From Pseudomonas sp. H3(2019) (lineage in GTDB: Bacteria; Pseudomonadota; Gammaproteobacteria; Pseudomonadales; Pseudomonadaceae), in assembly GCF_007713465.1 (NCBI RefSeq), contig NZ_VMSG01000004.1:186001-250000 (forward strand): a DNA stretch of 64,000 nucleotides, in the 5' to 3' direction. The first letter of the stretch is position 1. The number at the start of each line of letters is the position of its first letter. A program made the position numbers and the translations under genes. The notes under the pieces are model-generated. The model searched no databases. It was not told the origin of the DNA and was given only the letters and a program-made list of their open reading frames with translations. Below, piece by piece: positions 45,801-53,736 of this stretch.

Positions 45801-47990
45801 CACCTTCAGCGCCCGTTCGGAAGGCCATCCTGGCAAGCTTGTCATCATCGGTTCAAACCAGACGGATGAGGGCTCGATCGGTCGTCCTCGACGAATATTC
45901 GCACTCGCTATCCGGGTTTCGTCATACGCGCTGAAGCGCTTGATGGTGTCAGCCAGCACCGGTGGCGGCGGAGCGTTCTCGACATGCATCCGGCGCAGCA
46001 CGTTGTCGTCAGTGCCGCTGCTGATGCGGATCTGCTCCAGTTCAGTGGGCGAAAAGCGATCGACGCTGTGGCCGAGACGACGCATCAAGGTTTCACCTTC
46101 CCAGTTGACCGGATTCTCCGCCTCGTGCACCCAGGCGCCATGGCCGTTGTGTTCCACCTTGGGCGAGTAGGCACCAGGACGAGTGGGGTGCTTGATACGG
46201 TGCGTTTTGGAGATCGGCTCCTTTGAGGATTTCTCGACGAAGTAGAGCTTGCCGTCCAGCGGCAGGATTTGCTGGTCGGCGTGTTGATGCAGGCCGTGCT
46301 TGTCGGGTTTCGAATCGGCCGACAGGCTGAGATTTTTCTGTTCGTAAGGTTCGAGGTCGGGATGCCACAGTGTTTGTTTGCCATCGGGCAGCCTGACGGG
46401 TTTCATGCCCTCGACCAGCGGCGACAGTTTGAGCTTGAACGCGCTGCCTATTTCGGCACCCGCTCCAAACGCTGCCAGTTGAATGACGTCTGTTACTACG
46501 CTGATCACATGCTCGGCCGCTTCAAGACCGAGGCCTTCAGCCAGATCGACGATCCCCTCGATGACGTCGTAGGACAGCTGATAAACGGTGTAGGCCATCA
46601 TGAGTTCGCCCAATCCCGGCACGAACGGTGTGGCGATCAACAGGGCGACGTTGAAGATGTCCGAGACGATTTTCTTGAAGTTATCCCACCAGGCCCAGCG
46701 CGCCTTGCTGTCCGTGTCGGCGGTGGATACGGCGATTTCCCGTGCGTCGTTAAGGATCTTGTTGAGCTTTTGCTGGTAGGCGTGTGTCCAGTAATCCCTT
46801 TGTATTGGCAGGTGCTGGAATTGCAGGTGAGGGCGAGACACAGGGTCCTCACGCCATGTTGGACTTTGGTCCGTCAAATCCGTTTTCTCATGCCATCTGA
46901 CGGTCAGGAGACGTCGGTCGAGATCTGCGAAAAAATGCCCGCGCTGCTGTTGATCGACGAACTGGCTGAAAAACTGTCGATAACTCCGCTGCGATGCTGT
47001 GCCGATCTTGTCTTCGCGCAGTTGGCGCGACAGCTCATTCATGAAGGCGTCCGGCGATTCATATTCCTTGAGCGGGTGATCCGGGTCATGGGGGACATAC
47101 GCAATGAGCCGTCGAAGGCCTCTGCTGTCCCGCACGGCAGGAATCAACAGGACGATGCCGGTCAGACGCGTCTCCATCATGGACAGGTCGCAGCACAGCA
47201 TTTGTCTGCCATTGAGCAGCAGTCGAGGTTCGTCCTTTGCCAGATCCAGCATCAGCTTGTAGGCGTCGTACTGGATATCTCCGGTCATCAACGCCAACTG
47301 CGCGGCGACGGTGAGTGCGTCTTTCTGGCTCTCGCTTACCTTGAGCTTCATTACCGCTTCGGCTACGGGCTCACCGGGAAGCAGAAAGCTCTCGAGGTGC
47401 GCTTTATAAAGCGCGCCAATATCCAGTTCCCGGCACAGCGCCTGGAACTGGCTGATGGTCATTTTCTGTTTGATCGGCAGGACATCGAAGTGCCCGCGTT
47501 TGTCGGGCTGGGTGATGAATTGCGAGTCGGCGCCGACCGTTTCGGTCTTGGCGAAGTTGTGCAGCGCCGCATCCAGCAGGGAGACGGTTCGGGTCGTGAC
47601 ACCGACTGAGACGTTGATCGTGTACCAGGGCAAATTCGCGGGAAGGTACAGGCGCAGGTACGTTGTTTTGACGTCATCCGCGATGCCGTATTTTTCCTTG
47701 AGCTTTTCCTGGAGCAGGGGAGCGGCAAACGAATGGATGTCCTGCAGTTTTTCGAACAGTTTGTCGACCTGGTTCTGAGAGCCCCAGGCTTTGAGGTTGG
47801 CGGCTTTCAGCTGGTCATGATGGGCGGCGGGCGCCGTGGTGTACCACGGCTCCATTTTCAGCGCGGTGGCCGTCAGTGCCTTGCCTCTGCCAACGGTGGC
47901 GGTTTTGAAATTTTCGCTGAGGGTGTTCTTGATGAACGCGTAGTGCCGGCCTTTATGGGTATTTTGGGCAGGCGTGGGAGAGCCAGACAT
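42870..47990 (-). CDS. LRR/NEL-type E3 ubiquitin ligase effector with dermonecrotic-toxin-like N-terminus
   Basis: This is a 1706-residue protein. The N-terminal ~650 residues resemble the DUF6543 region of the toxin at 9317. They include a hydrophobic segment (NVALLIATPFVPGLGELMMA, about 443-463). Leucine-rich repeats lie at about 1175-1290 (LETLDLVDNRISLTPDSAEQ, LQTLNLNGNPLRQPPDVGRM). The C-terminus is a NEL domain: DPKSCEDGGVQLFNSMG (about 1457-1473) has the CxD motif of IpaH/SspH-type bacterial ubiquitin ligases. The start is ATG 47990 with AAGGATG at proper spacing; ATG 47999 is too close to it. Family proteins ubiquitinate host proteins after translocation. No secretion genes or chaperone are adjacent, so the export route is unknown. 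Confidence 0.85.
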   Translation of the reverse strand: MSGSPTPAQNTHKGRHYAFIKNTLSENFKTATVGRGKALTATALKMEPWYTTAPAAHHDQLKAANLKAWGSQNQVDKLFEKLQDIHSFAAPLLQEKLKEKYGIADDVKTTYLRLYLPANLPWYTINVSVGVTTRTVSLLDAALHNFAKTETVGADSQFITQPDKRGHFDVLPIKQKMTISQFQALCRELDIGALYKAHLESFLLPGEPVAEAVMKLKVSESQKDALTVAAQLALMTGDIQYDAYKLMLDLAKDEPRLLLNGRQMLCCDLSMMETRLTGIVLLIPAVRDSRGLRRLIAYVPHDPDHPLKEYESPDAFMNELSRQLREDKIGTASQRSYRQFFSQFVDQQQRGHFFADLDRRLLTVRWHEKTDLTDQSPTWREDPVSRPHLQFQHLPIQRDYWTHAYQQKLNKILNDAREIAVSTADTDSKARWAWWDNFKKIVSDIFNVALLIATPFVPGLGELMMAYTVYQLSYDVIEGIVDLAEGLGLEAAEHVISVVTDVIQLAAFGAGAEIGSAFKLKLSPLVEGMKPVRLPDGKQTLWHPDLEPYEQKNLSLSADSKPDKHGLHQHADQQILPLDGKLYFVEKSSKEPISKTHRIKHPTRPGAYSPKVEHNGHGAWVHEAENPVNWEGETLMRRLGHSVDRFSPTELEQIRISSGTDDNVLRRMHVENAPPPPVLADTIKRFSAYDETRIASANIRRGRPIEPSSVWFEPMMTSLPGWPSERALKVFENADLTGNSRQYGNANATEANTLSMSLADLTSGQLPERVLGFLNETEIKALLGRDVPSAGRLKALRDQLADAVDGRKGEISKRLYQAGERSSKAEVRLLRQPFPDMPLPLAETVLTNAKAAERTIMVDENRLPLRLKTQARELNFEAGTARAYDGFYRDELVVPDTERLALNTLKFNTDGFGDLRIEVFDGTYDGTLRCSVGPDDASTVRRLIRDEHGKYEVLDGANKKLHEAGDFYESLLRALPDDKRTALGYRRGQGRLLKLWVMEKSEPAAERRTLLAEPPIRRVADIETVNLVRGPALSKTPKTPEDRVKNLYPNLSEQEARTFVEALRAKGDPDQAIDQLRDEVDELRNTLAEWENKVLGYVSVDSGPGKDYSDFRSKGGRHIRERLLECFERKSKVFGERSSHPEGGYTLNLSTEFTGPNLDRWWADLREQANIKKYLDQVTVLSLDNARFSPDDTGLLNDFTNLRHLSARQCGLTGVPSTIGQMRHLETLDLVDNRISLTPDSAEQLSGLTRLQTLNLNGNPLRQPPDVGRMYRLNELSLANTGIQTWPEGLFKVGAVNKNRPRGFMLDMRQSPINALPKVTPGSDQAFVLSRARFDTAKLSDADRTRYGNYRQSVGFFRQQAYSPAVRNEIANWQSFPEESVGFSPSVSFTKYREESWQDVMAEPRSDGFFSIIRKQRESADYQFDRSRRQLTKRVWEMIDAVALDSELREELFKQVLDPKSCEDGGVQLFNSMGMKVLVSQAYAKPTSAKALDNELARLARSAARLSKVGDAAREEIGRQEQQHLINPRNLAPDDVEVHLAFETGLSGRLELPWRSEGMRYQLRSGVDETKINAAYDAIIDREKGDGLVNGMIDLFSDPFWERHLRRTHPTQYEINDRLFEAKPGLLDDLREAQAEWASSNAQTRPHQLARRMENLADQLGIPQADVFSGEAMSQARYDGLLEDIGYARNDLSRKLTREALARAGL

Positions 47991-48133
47991 GCTAATCATC
48001 CTTGATCGTTTTAAGAATGATCAGCCTATCGGTCGGGGCTCAAAACAAAAGTCTGAATATCGGTGCTCAAACGGCGCTTCTTGCCGGTAAAACGGTGAAT
48101 ATTCGAATCTGAAAAATAACTAAATACCACCTG

Positions 48134-48403
48134 CTAGGGTCTGTTGACGTTTGGTGACGAACCGCGTTGCGATGCCAACGTGTGCGAGGCAAGGCGCGGG
48201 ATGCCGCCAATGGTTGTTCCCTTGGCAAATCCTGCAACGCAGCCTCGCGCACGTTGGCGCGCAACCCGAAGGGGCGGGGCCCATTTGACGCAGGGCTGCG
48301 TTGCTCGGAACTTATTTGGAACAACCAGACTGCGTTCCTCGCGCCTTGCCCTGCGCCAAATGGGCCGCCGTCGCGGTCGTCACCAAACGTCAACAGACCC
48401 TAG
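48134..48403. mobile_element. 270-bp MITE with 27-bp perfect terminal inverted repeats
   Basis: The arm at 48134-48160 (CTAGGGTCTGTTGACGTTTG..) is the exact reverse complement of 48377-48403. The outermost CTAG on each side may be a target duplication or part of the repeat, since it is palindromic. The interior contains further complementary stretches (GCGTTGC.., CCCATTTGACGCAGGGC against GCCCTGCGCCAAATGGGC). There is no transposase. It is likely mobilised in trans by an IS with similar ends (an IS5-type ending is a guess). It fills the gap between the NEL effector and the transglycosylase and supplies the latter's stop codon. Confidence 0.85.
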
Positions 48404-51400
48404 TTTTGCGGGCAGGCATAGCGTGTCAGTCCCCGGCTGCAGATACGGAGTGAGAATCGGCGCCATGCCCTTGAGTACCTGTACGGGCAAGGCCGAGGTG
48501 AACTTGAAGGCTTGGGCCGAGACGCCAGGCACGAAAGCGGTAAGGGTGCCGAAGTGATGTTCGCCAATGTAGAACACGAACGTGGCGGTGCGGTTGATCG
48601 ATTTCGAACTCAGAACCCGCCCGCCGGAACCGAACGCTTCAATGCGGTTATCACCGGTGCCGGTCTTGCCGCCCATGGCCAGCGGGGTGCCGTTCGGCAA
48701 TTTGAATGTACCGGCGACACGTTTGGCGGTGCCGGCATCGACCACTTGCGACAACGCTTCGCGCATCGCCGTCGCCACTTCGGATGGCATGACTCGTTTG
48801 CCTTTGTCCGGGTCGTTGATGACCGTTGTTTCATACGGCGTGTCGGCGGCGAAATGCAGGCTGTCGATGCGCAGAGTCGGCATACGCACGCCATCGTTGA
48901 GGATCGTACCGATCAGCTCGGCCAGAGCCGCTGGCCGATCGCCGGAGCTGCCGATGGCCGTGGCCAGTGAGGGCACCAGGTGATCGAACGGGTAGCCGAC
49001 GGCTTGCCAACGCTGGTGAATATCGAGGAACGCTTCGATCTCCAGCATGGTCCGGATGCGACTGTCGCGGGCGCTCTTGTGCCGGCTCTTGAACAGCCAG
49101 CTGTAGACTTCCTGGCGCTCGAATTCACTGGCTTTGACGATCTGGCTGAACTTGGCGTCGGGGTTGTTCAGCAAGTAGCCCATCAGCCACAGGTCCAGTG
49201 GGTGGACCTTGGCAATGAAGCCTTGATCGGGCAGGTCAAAGGCGCCCGGCCCGTAGGTTCTATAGAGTTTTTCCAGGCGCTCGTCAGTGAGTTTTTCGTT
49301 GGGTTTTCCCGAGGGTTTTTCGATATTTTTATCGGTTTTTTTCGCCGTTTTCAGGTGCGCGCGCACAAAGCTGTTGAAGCTTTCCTGACTGGCCTCGGGC
49401 AATAGGTAACGGTGTACCGCGGCAAGACGAATCGCCGTCGGATGCATGCCGTCGAGGAAGGTCTCGAGGCGCGCCTGGGTGTCCTTCTTCTGGTACTTCT
49501 TCCAGAAGCGCAGTAAAAACGCGGTGCCCTCGTGGTCGGCGAATTGCGCCAGATACTCCTGGCGCCGTGGGTTGTCATCATCATTGAGTAATAGGCCGCT
49601 GCTGTTGGGCCCCGAGTAAGTGCTGTAGCGCACCAGGTCGCGCATCAAGCGAATGAACGGCAGGTTGATCGACTCGCGCAGGGCATCGCGCAGGGTCGGG
49701 CTACGGCCGTTGTCTTCTTTGCGGAAGTTGTGAAAGGTGTGCAGGCCGCCGCCGGTGAAGAACGATTCGCCGGGGTTGGCCGAGTAGGTACGGTCGAGCG
49801 CCGCACCGAGCATTTTCGGCAGGCTGCGGTCAGTGTTCTGGATCAGGTAGTCGACGGCCCAGCGAGTTATCCGGTCCTGTTCGGGGACGTCGGTTTTCTT
49901 CAGCTCGACCGGTGTCTTGGCGCCATAACGGTCGTGCAGTTCGGAGATGATTTGCAGGTAGGAAGTGAGCACCCGTAGTTTGGCAGTGGAGCCCAGCTCC
50001 AGCTTGCTGCCCTCATTGATGTCGAAGGGTTGATCGGTGCTGTCGGTTTGCACGCGCACGCGCGAACCATCGGGAGTCCGCTCGAACAGGGTGAAGCTGT
50101 AACGCACCTGGGTCGTGCTGGTGGGGGTCAGCAGGTGTTCGCCAAGCAGGCCCAATTGCGCCGCGTAGGCCGGGTCGGCCAGGTGCTTGAGGTACTCGGT
50201 GGCTTTGGTTTGCAGCTCGTACTGCAAGGTGCTGGTGGCCGACAGGTCAAGGCGATCGAGGTCATACAAAGGGCGATTGAGCAGGGCCGCCAGTCGGCTG
50301 CGGGCCACACTGATGCCCTTGTTGGATTCTATCGGCTGAATGGTCGGTTGTTGTTGCCAGTCGCGGTAGGTCACCTTGCTGGCCAGTGCGGCAGCGGCCA
50401 GCGGGTCGTCGATCACTCCGTTTTGCGCGAGCAGGCGGATGTGGCTGTCGGTGAGGTCGGCCAGTTCGTCACGGCCATTGGCCAAGTAGTGTGAAGGCCG
50501 ACGCTGGGCGATCATCAGCGACAGTACCTGACGCAGGGCCAGACCGCGTTGAGACAAACTCTGCGGGTCACTGGCAACACTCGTCAGGGCATTATTGACC
50601 TGATTGAAATCGGCGCCGTACCACACGCGCAATCCTTCGGCCATGCCATGCACTTCACCGTGGCCAGGCACCGCCGACAGCGGCACGCTGTTGAGGTAGT
50701 CGCGCACGATGTTTTGACGAGCCGCGAGGGTTTGCGGGCCATCTTGATAAGCGCGCACGCTGGCGGAAATCATCTGGCGGATTTTCTCGCTACCCGACAC
50801 CGTGAGGCCATCGGGCGAGTGGCGGTATTTTTCCAGCTGAGTGGCCAGGGTACTGCCACCGGCAGTCTGACCGGGCAGGTGCAGCAGCTTGGCGATTTGC
50901 GACCAGGCCGCCTTGCCGAAGCGCGGCCAGTCCACGGCAGGGTTTGCCAGAGGTTGTTTGGGGTCGAGCAGGTCGCGGTTTTCGATGAACAGCAGGCTGT
51001 GCACCACCAGCGGCGGGATCGCGGCAAAGCTCGAATACAGCTGCTGCGGATAGTTGTACTGATACAACGGCAAGGCGCGGCAGTCGGTAATGGACAGGCC
51101 GGCCTGGATTTTCTCCGCGTAAGGCACGAAGAAGCCCTTTTCGCTGTAGTCGAACAGTTTCGGTGAGAACCGGGTTTGCGCGGAGATCATGTAGCCACGC
51201 TTGAGCAAACGCGGCAAAAACTCACCCAGAGAACTGTAGCCCAGGCGCTTGTCGAAAGGCCCGGCACCCGGATAGAAAATCGAATCGCTGGGCCCCGGTT
51301 GCATCGAGTAACTCAGCGATGCAGCAAACTGGCTGAATTCACGCGCCTGCAGTTTCGAGGTGCGCATTTCCTTGGAGGCTGCCCAGCCGAGCGCAACCAG

Positions 51401-51550
51401 AATAATCAGTAACAACAACCAGAACAGTCGCCAGCCATAACGAGGACGGCGAGGTTTTTTCGGTATAGGCGCTTCTTCAACGCGATCAGTTGGTTCCACA
51501 GTTTTACTCGAATCGGATTGCCATAAAGCGCCCATAGTCGATTGATCCAT
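48380..51550 (-). CDS. Bifunctional GT51 transglycosylase/transpeptidase (class A PBP-like)
   Basis: This 1056-residue protein has one N-terminal membrane anchor (WRLFWLLLLIILVALGWAAS, about 41-60). The transglycosylase domain has LLFIENRDLLDPKQPLANPA (catalytic Glu near 192) and GGSTLATQLEKYRHSP (about 237). The transpeptidase domain has LELGSTAKLRVLTSYLQ (SxxK, about 521) and GGKTGTGDNR (KTG, about 993). It would polymerise and crosslink peptidoglycan at the inner membrane. It is longer than, and diverged from, PBP1a/1b. The last residues (PAKLGSVDVW) are encoded by the MITE; removing the MITE would give PAKLAGGI and a stop. No clear ribosome-binding site precedes ATG 51550; ATG 51535 is an alternative. 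Confidence 0.85.
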   Translation of the reverse strand: MDQSTMGALWQSDSSKTVEPTDRVEEAPIPKKPRRPRYGWRLFWLLLLIILVALGWAASKEMRTSKLQAREFSQFAASLSYSMQPGPSDSIFYPGAGPFDKRLGYSSLGEFLPRLLKRGYMISAQTRFSPKLFDYSEKGFFVPYAEKIQAGLSITDCRALPLYQYNYPQQLYSSFAAIPPLVVHSLLFIENRDLLDPKQPLANPAVDWPRFGKAAWSQIAKLLHLPGQTAGGSTLATQLEKYRHSPDGLTVSGSEKIRQMISASVRAYQDGPQTLAARQNIVRDYLNSVPLSAVPGHGEVHGMAEGLRVWYGADFNQVNNALTSVASDPQSLSQRGLALRQVLSLMIAQRRPSHYLANGRDELADLTDSHIRLLAQNGVIDDPLAAAALASKVTYRDWQQQPTIQPIESNKGISVARSRLAALLNRPLYDLDRLDLSATSTLQYELQTKATEYLKHLADPAYAAQLGLLGEHLLTPTSTTQVRYSFTLFERTPDGSRVRVQTDSTDQPFDINEGSKLELGSTAKLRVLTSYLQIISELHDRYGAKTPVELKKTDVPEQDRITRWAVDYLIQNTDRSLPKMLGAALDRTYSANPGESFFTGGGLHTFHNFRKEDNGRSPTLRDALRESINLPFIRLMRDLVRYSTYSGPNSSGLLLNDDDNPRRQEYLAQFADHEGTAFLLRFWKKYQKKDTQARLETFLDGMHPTAIRLAAVHRYLLPEASQESFNSFVRAHLKTAKKTDKNIEKPSGKPNEKLTDERLEKLYRTYGPGAFDLPDQGFIAKVHPLDLWLMGYLLNNPDAKFSQIVKASEFERQEVYSWLFKSRHKSARDSRIRTMLEIEAFLDIHQRWQAVGYPFDHLVPSLATAIGSSGDRPAALAELIGTILNDGVRMPTLRIDSLHFAADTPYETTVINDPDKGKRVMPSEVATAMREALSQVVDAGTAKRVAGTFKLPNGTPLAMGGKTGTGDNRIEAFGSGGRVLSSKSINRTATFVFYIGEHHFGTLTAFVPGVSAQAFKFTSALPVQVLKGMAPILTPYLQPGTDTLCLPAKLGSVDVW

Positions 51551-52263
51551 TTACGTAGATTGATCGGACTTGACTGAAGCTTAGACGCTGGTTGGAACCG
51601 GTGAAAAATTTGTGAATACAGAATTTCCGACGATCGTCTGATCGTGATCCTGTGGCAAGGGGGCTTGCTCCTGTTGGACGGCGTAAGTATCGACTCCCGT
51701 AGCAGCTGCCGAGCCCGCGAGGCTGCGTCCGGCCGCAAAGCGGTCGTAAATCAGACAACGCGTTCTTTCAGGAAAACCACGTACGCAGGATTTGCGAGGA
51801 CTTCGTCCTCGAACGCAGCCTCGCGGGCTCGGCAGCTGCTACGGGAACCGTCCTGCATTGCATTTAAATGGGCAAGTTCCCTCGCAACGGAGTCTGGTGG
51901 TTGTCTGAGAGTGTTGGGTTAGAGCCATCAAGCCGGTAAATACGGCCTAGGTAGGGGCATGACGCTGCACCATTGCTGTGCAATACTCGGTGCCGTTTTG
52001 CTGGCGAGTTCATGGCTGAATCCCAGGTAATGCCCCTCCGCAAGGACCGCTTTTGCCGAGAGTTCTGGCTGAATCTTGTCGTTTATAGAGTGAAAAGCCC
52101 TACACGGAGCTTTTTATACTGCACGCCCCGCTGATCTTGCAGGTTTTGTCCTACAAGACGGATCTACCCATGAAGTGGATCCGGTTTCAGGAAGTTCAGG
52201 CTTATCGGTCCGCGCTTCGACACTCGGTGGTCATATCCAATAACAAGACGAGGTTTTACCCCT
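51551..52263. other. Long intergenic region with repeat element
   Basis: 713 bases between divergent genes. The first part holds a GGGGGCTTGCTCCTGTTGGA-like REP fragment near 51658 and the inverted-repeat element at 51695-51846. The rest (51850-52263) has no supported gene; a frame from 52137 is a shadow of the permease. The permease promoter should be near 52080-52250. ACGAGG precedes its ATG. Confidence 0.5.
51695..51846. repeat. 152-bp element with 34-bp perfect inverted repeats
   Basis: TCCCGTAGCAGCTGCCGAGC.. at 51695-51728 is the exact reverse complement of 51813-51846. The 84-base interior contains a small hairpin CGAGGACTTCGTCCTCG. No coding capacity. A half-related GGCAGCTGCTACGG occurs near 20835. 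It resembles the larger non-autonomous repeats of Pseudomonas genomes. Confidence 0.85.
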
Positions 52264-53682
52264 ATGCCCGTTGGCAATCACCAGCCCCTCGGCGAGACCG
52301 CTCACGGCGGCCCGCTCAAACGCGAACTCGGCGAACGGCATATTCGCTTGATGGCGCTCGGCGCCTGTATCGGTGTCGGTCTGTTCCTCGGTTCAGCCAA
52401 GGCCATCGAAATGGCCGGCCCGGCAATCATGCTGTCTTACATCATCGGTGGTCTGGCGATCCTGGTGATCATGCGCGCCCTTGGCGAAATGGCGGTGCAC
52501 AACCCGGTCGCCGGCTCGTTCAGTCGTTATGCACAAGATTATCTCGGCCCGTTGGCAGGTTTCCTCACGGGCTGGAACTACTGGTTCCTGTGGCTGGTGA
52601 CCTGCGTCGCGGAAATTACCGCGGTGGCGGTGTACATGGGCATCTGGTTCCCTGAGGTGCCGCGCTGGATCTGGGCGCTGGCGGCACTGGTGAGCATGGG
52701 CTCGATCAACCTGATCGCGGTCAAGGCCTTCGGTGAGTTCGAGTTCTGGTTCGCCCTGATCAAGATCGTCACCATCATTGCGATGGTGGTCGGCGGTGTC
52801 GGTGTGATCGCCTTCGGTTTCGGCAACGACGGCGTTGCGCTGGGGATTTCCAACCTGTGGAGCCATGGCGGCTTCATGCCCAATGGCGTGCAGGGCGTAT
52901 TGATGTCCCTGCAAATGGTGATGTTCGCCTACCTGGGGGTCGAGATGATCGGCCTGACGGCCGGTGAAGCGAAGAACCCGCAGAAGACTATTCCGAATGC
53001 AATCGGCTCGGTGTTCTGGCGCATCCTGCTGTTCTACGTCGGCGCGCTGTTCGTGATTCTGTCGATTTACCCGTGGAACGAAATCGGCACTCAGGGCAGT
53101 CCGTTTGTGATGACCTTCGAGCGTCTGGGGATCAAGACCGCTGCCGGCATCATCAACTTCGTGGTGATCACCGCCGCGCTGTCGTCCTGCAACGGCGGCA
53201 TCTTCAGCACCGGACGCATGCTCTACAGTCTGGCGCAGAACGGCCAGGCCCCGGCCGGTTTCGCCAAGACCTCGAACGGTGTGCCGCGTCGTGCCTTGTT
53301 GCTGTCGATCGGCGCGCTGCTGCTGGGCGTGTTGCTCAACTACCTGGTGCCGGAAAAAGTCTTTGTCTGGGTCACCGCCATCGCGACCTTCGGTGCGATC
53401 TGGACCTGGGTGATGATCCTGCTGGCGCAGCTCAAATTCCGCAAAGGCCTGACCCCGGCTGAACGTGCCGCTCTCAAGTACCGCATGTGGCTGTACCCGG
53501 TGAGTTCCTACCTGGCGCTGGCGTTCCTGGTGATGGTGGTTGGCCTGATGGCCTACTTCCCGGACACCCGCGTCGCGCTGTACGTGGGACCTGCGTTCCT
53601 GGTGCTGCTGACGGTGCTGTTTTATGTGTTCAAGCTGCAACCGACCGGTGTTCCGCAGGGTGCGGTGCGCGCGGCGTCGTAA
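52264..53682 (+). CDS. APC-superfamily amino acid permease (ProY/AroP-like)
   Basis: This 472-residue inner-membrane transporter has about twelve membrane helices. The conserved RHIRLMALGACIGVGLFLGS at residues 25-45 and GGLAILVIMRALGEMAVHNP are classical features of the amino acid transporter (AAT) family including ProY, AroP and CycA. VEMIGLTAGEAKNPQKTIP is the consensus amphipathic region. The substrate is uncertain; ProY-like proline or histidine permeases are closest in my reading. It is a single gene, ended by a strong terminator at 53702-53733. Confidence 0.85.
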   Translation: MPVGNHQPLGETAHGGPLKRELGERHIRLMALGACIGVGLFLGSAKAIEMAGPAIMLSYIIGGLAILVIMRALGEMAVHNPVAGSFSRYAQDYLGPLAGFLTGWNYWFLWLVTCVAEITAVAVYMGIWFPEVPRWIWALAALVSMGSINLIAVKAFGEFEFWFALIKIVTIIAMVVGGVGVIAFGFGNDGVALGISNLWSHGGFMPNGVQGVLMSLQMVMFAYLGVEMIGLTAGEAKNPQKTIPNAIGSVFWRILLFYVGALFVILSIYPWNEIGTQGSPFVMTFERLGIKTAAGIINFVVITAALSSCNGGIFSTGRMLYSLAQNGQAPAGFAKTSNGVPRRALLLSIGALLLGVLLNYLVPEKVFVWVTAIATFGAIWTWVMILLAQLKFRKGLTPAERAALKYRMWLYPVSSYLALAFLVMVVGLMAYFPDTRVALYVGPAFLVLLTVLFYVFKLQPTGVPQGAVRAAS

Positions 53683-53701
53683 TCGTCTGATGCTGTAAAA
53701 G

Positions 53702-53733
53702 CAAAAGCCCCGGTCGAGTGACCGGGGCTTTTG
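53702..53733. terminator. Bidirectional rho-independent terminator
   Basis: CAAAAGCCCCGGTC (53702-53715), loop GAGT, GACCGGGGCTTTTG (53720-53733) is a perfect 14-bp stem with A and T runs at its ends. It serves the permease on the plus strand and the OpgC-like gene on the minus strand. Confidence 0.92.
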
Positions 53734-53736
53734 GTT

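Noticed and set aside
48144..48557. 137-residue and 108-residue frames over the MITE
   Set aside because: They are artefacts of the MITE's GC-rich inverted structure and read through its ends into the neighbouring gene.
52137..52655. 172-residue frame upstream of and overlapping the permease
   Set aside because: The arginine-rich product is a frame shadow of the permease and has no known motif.
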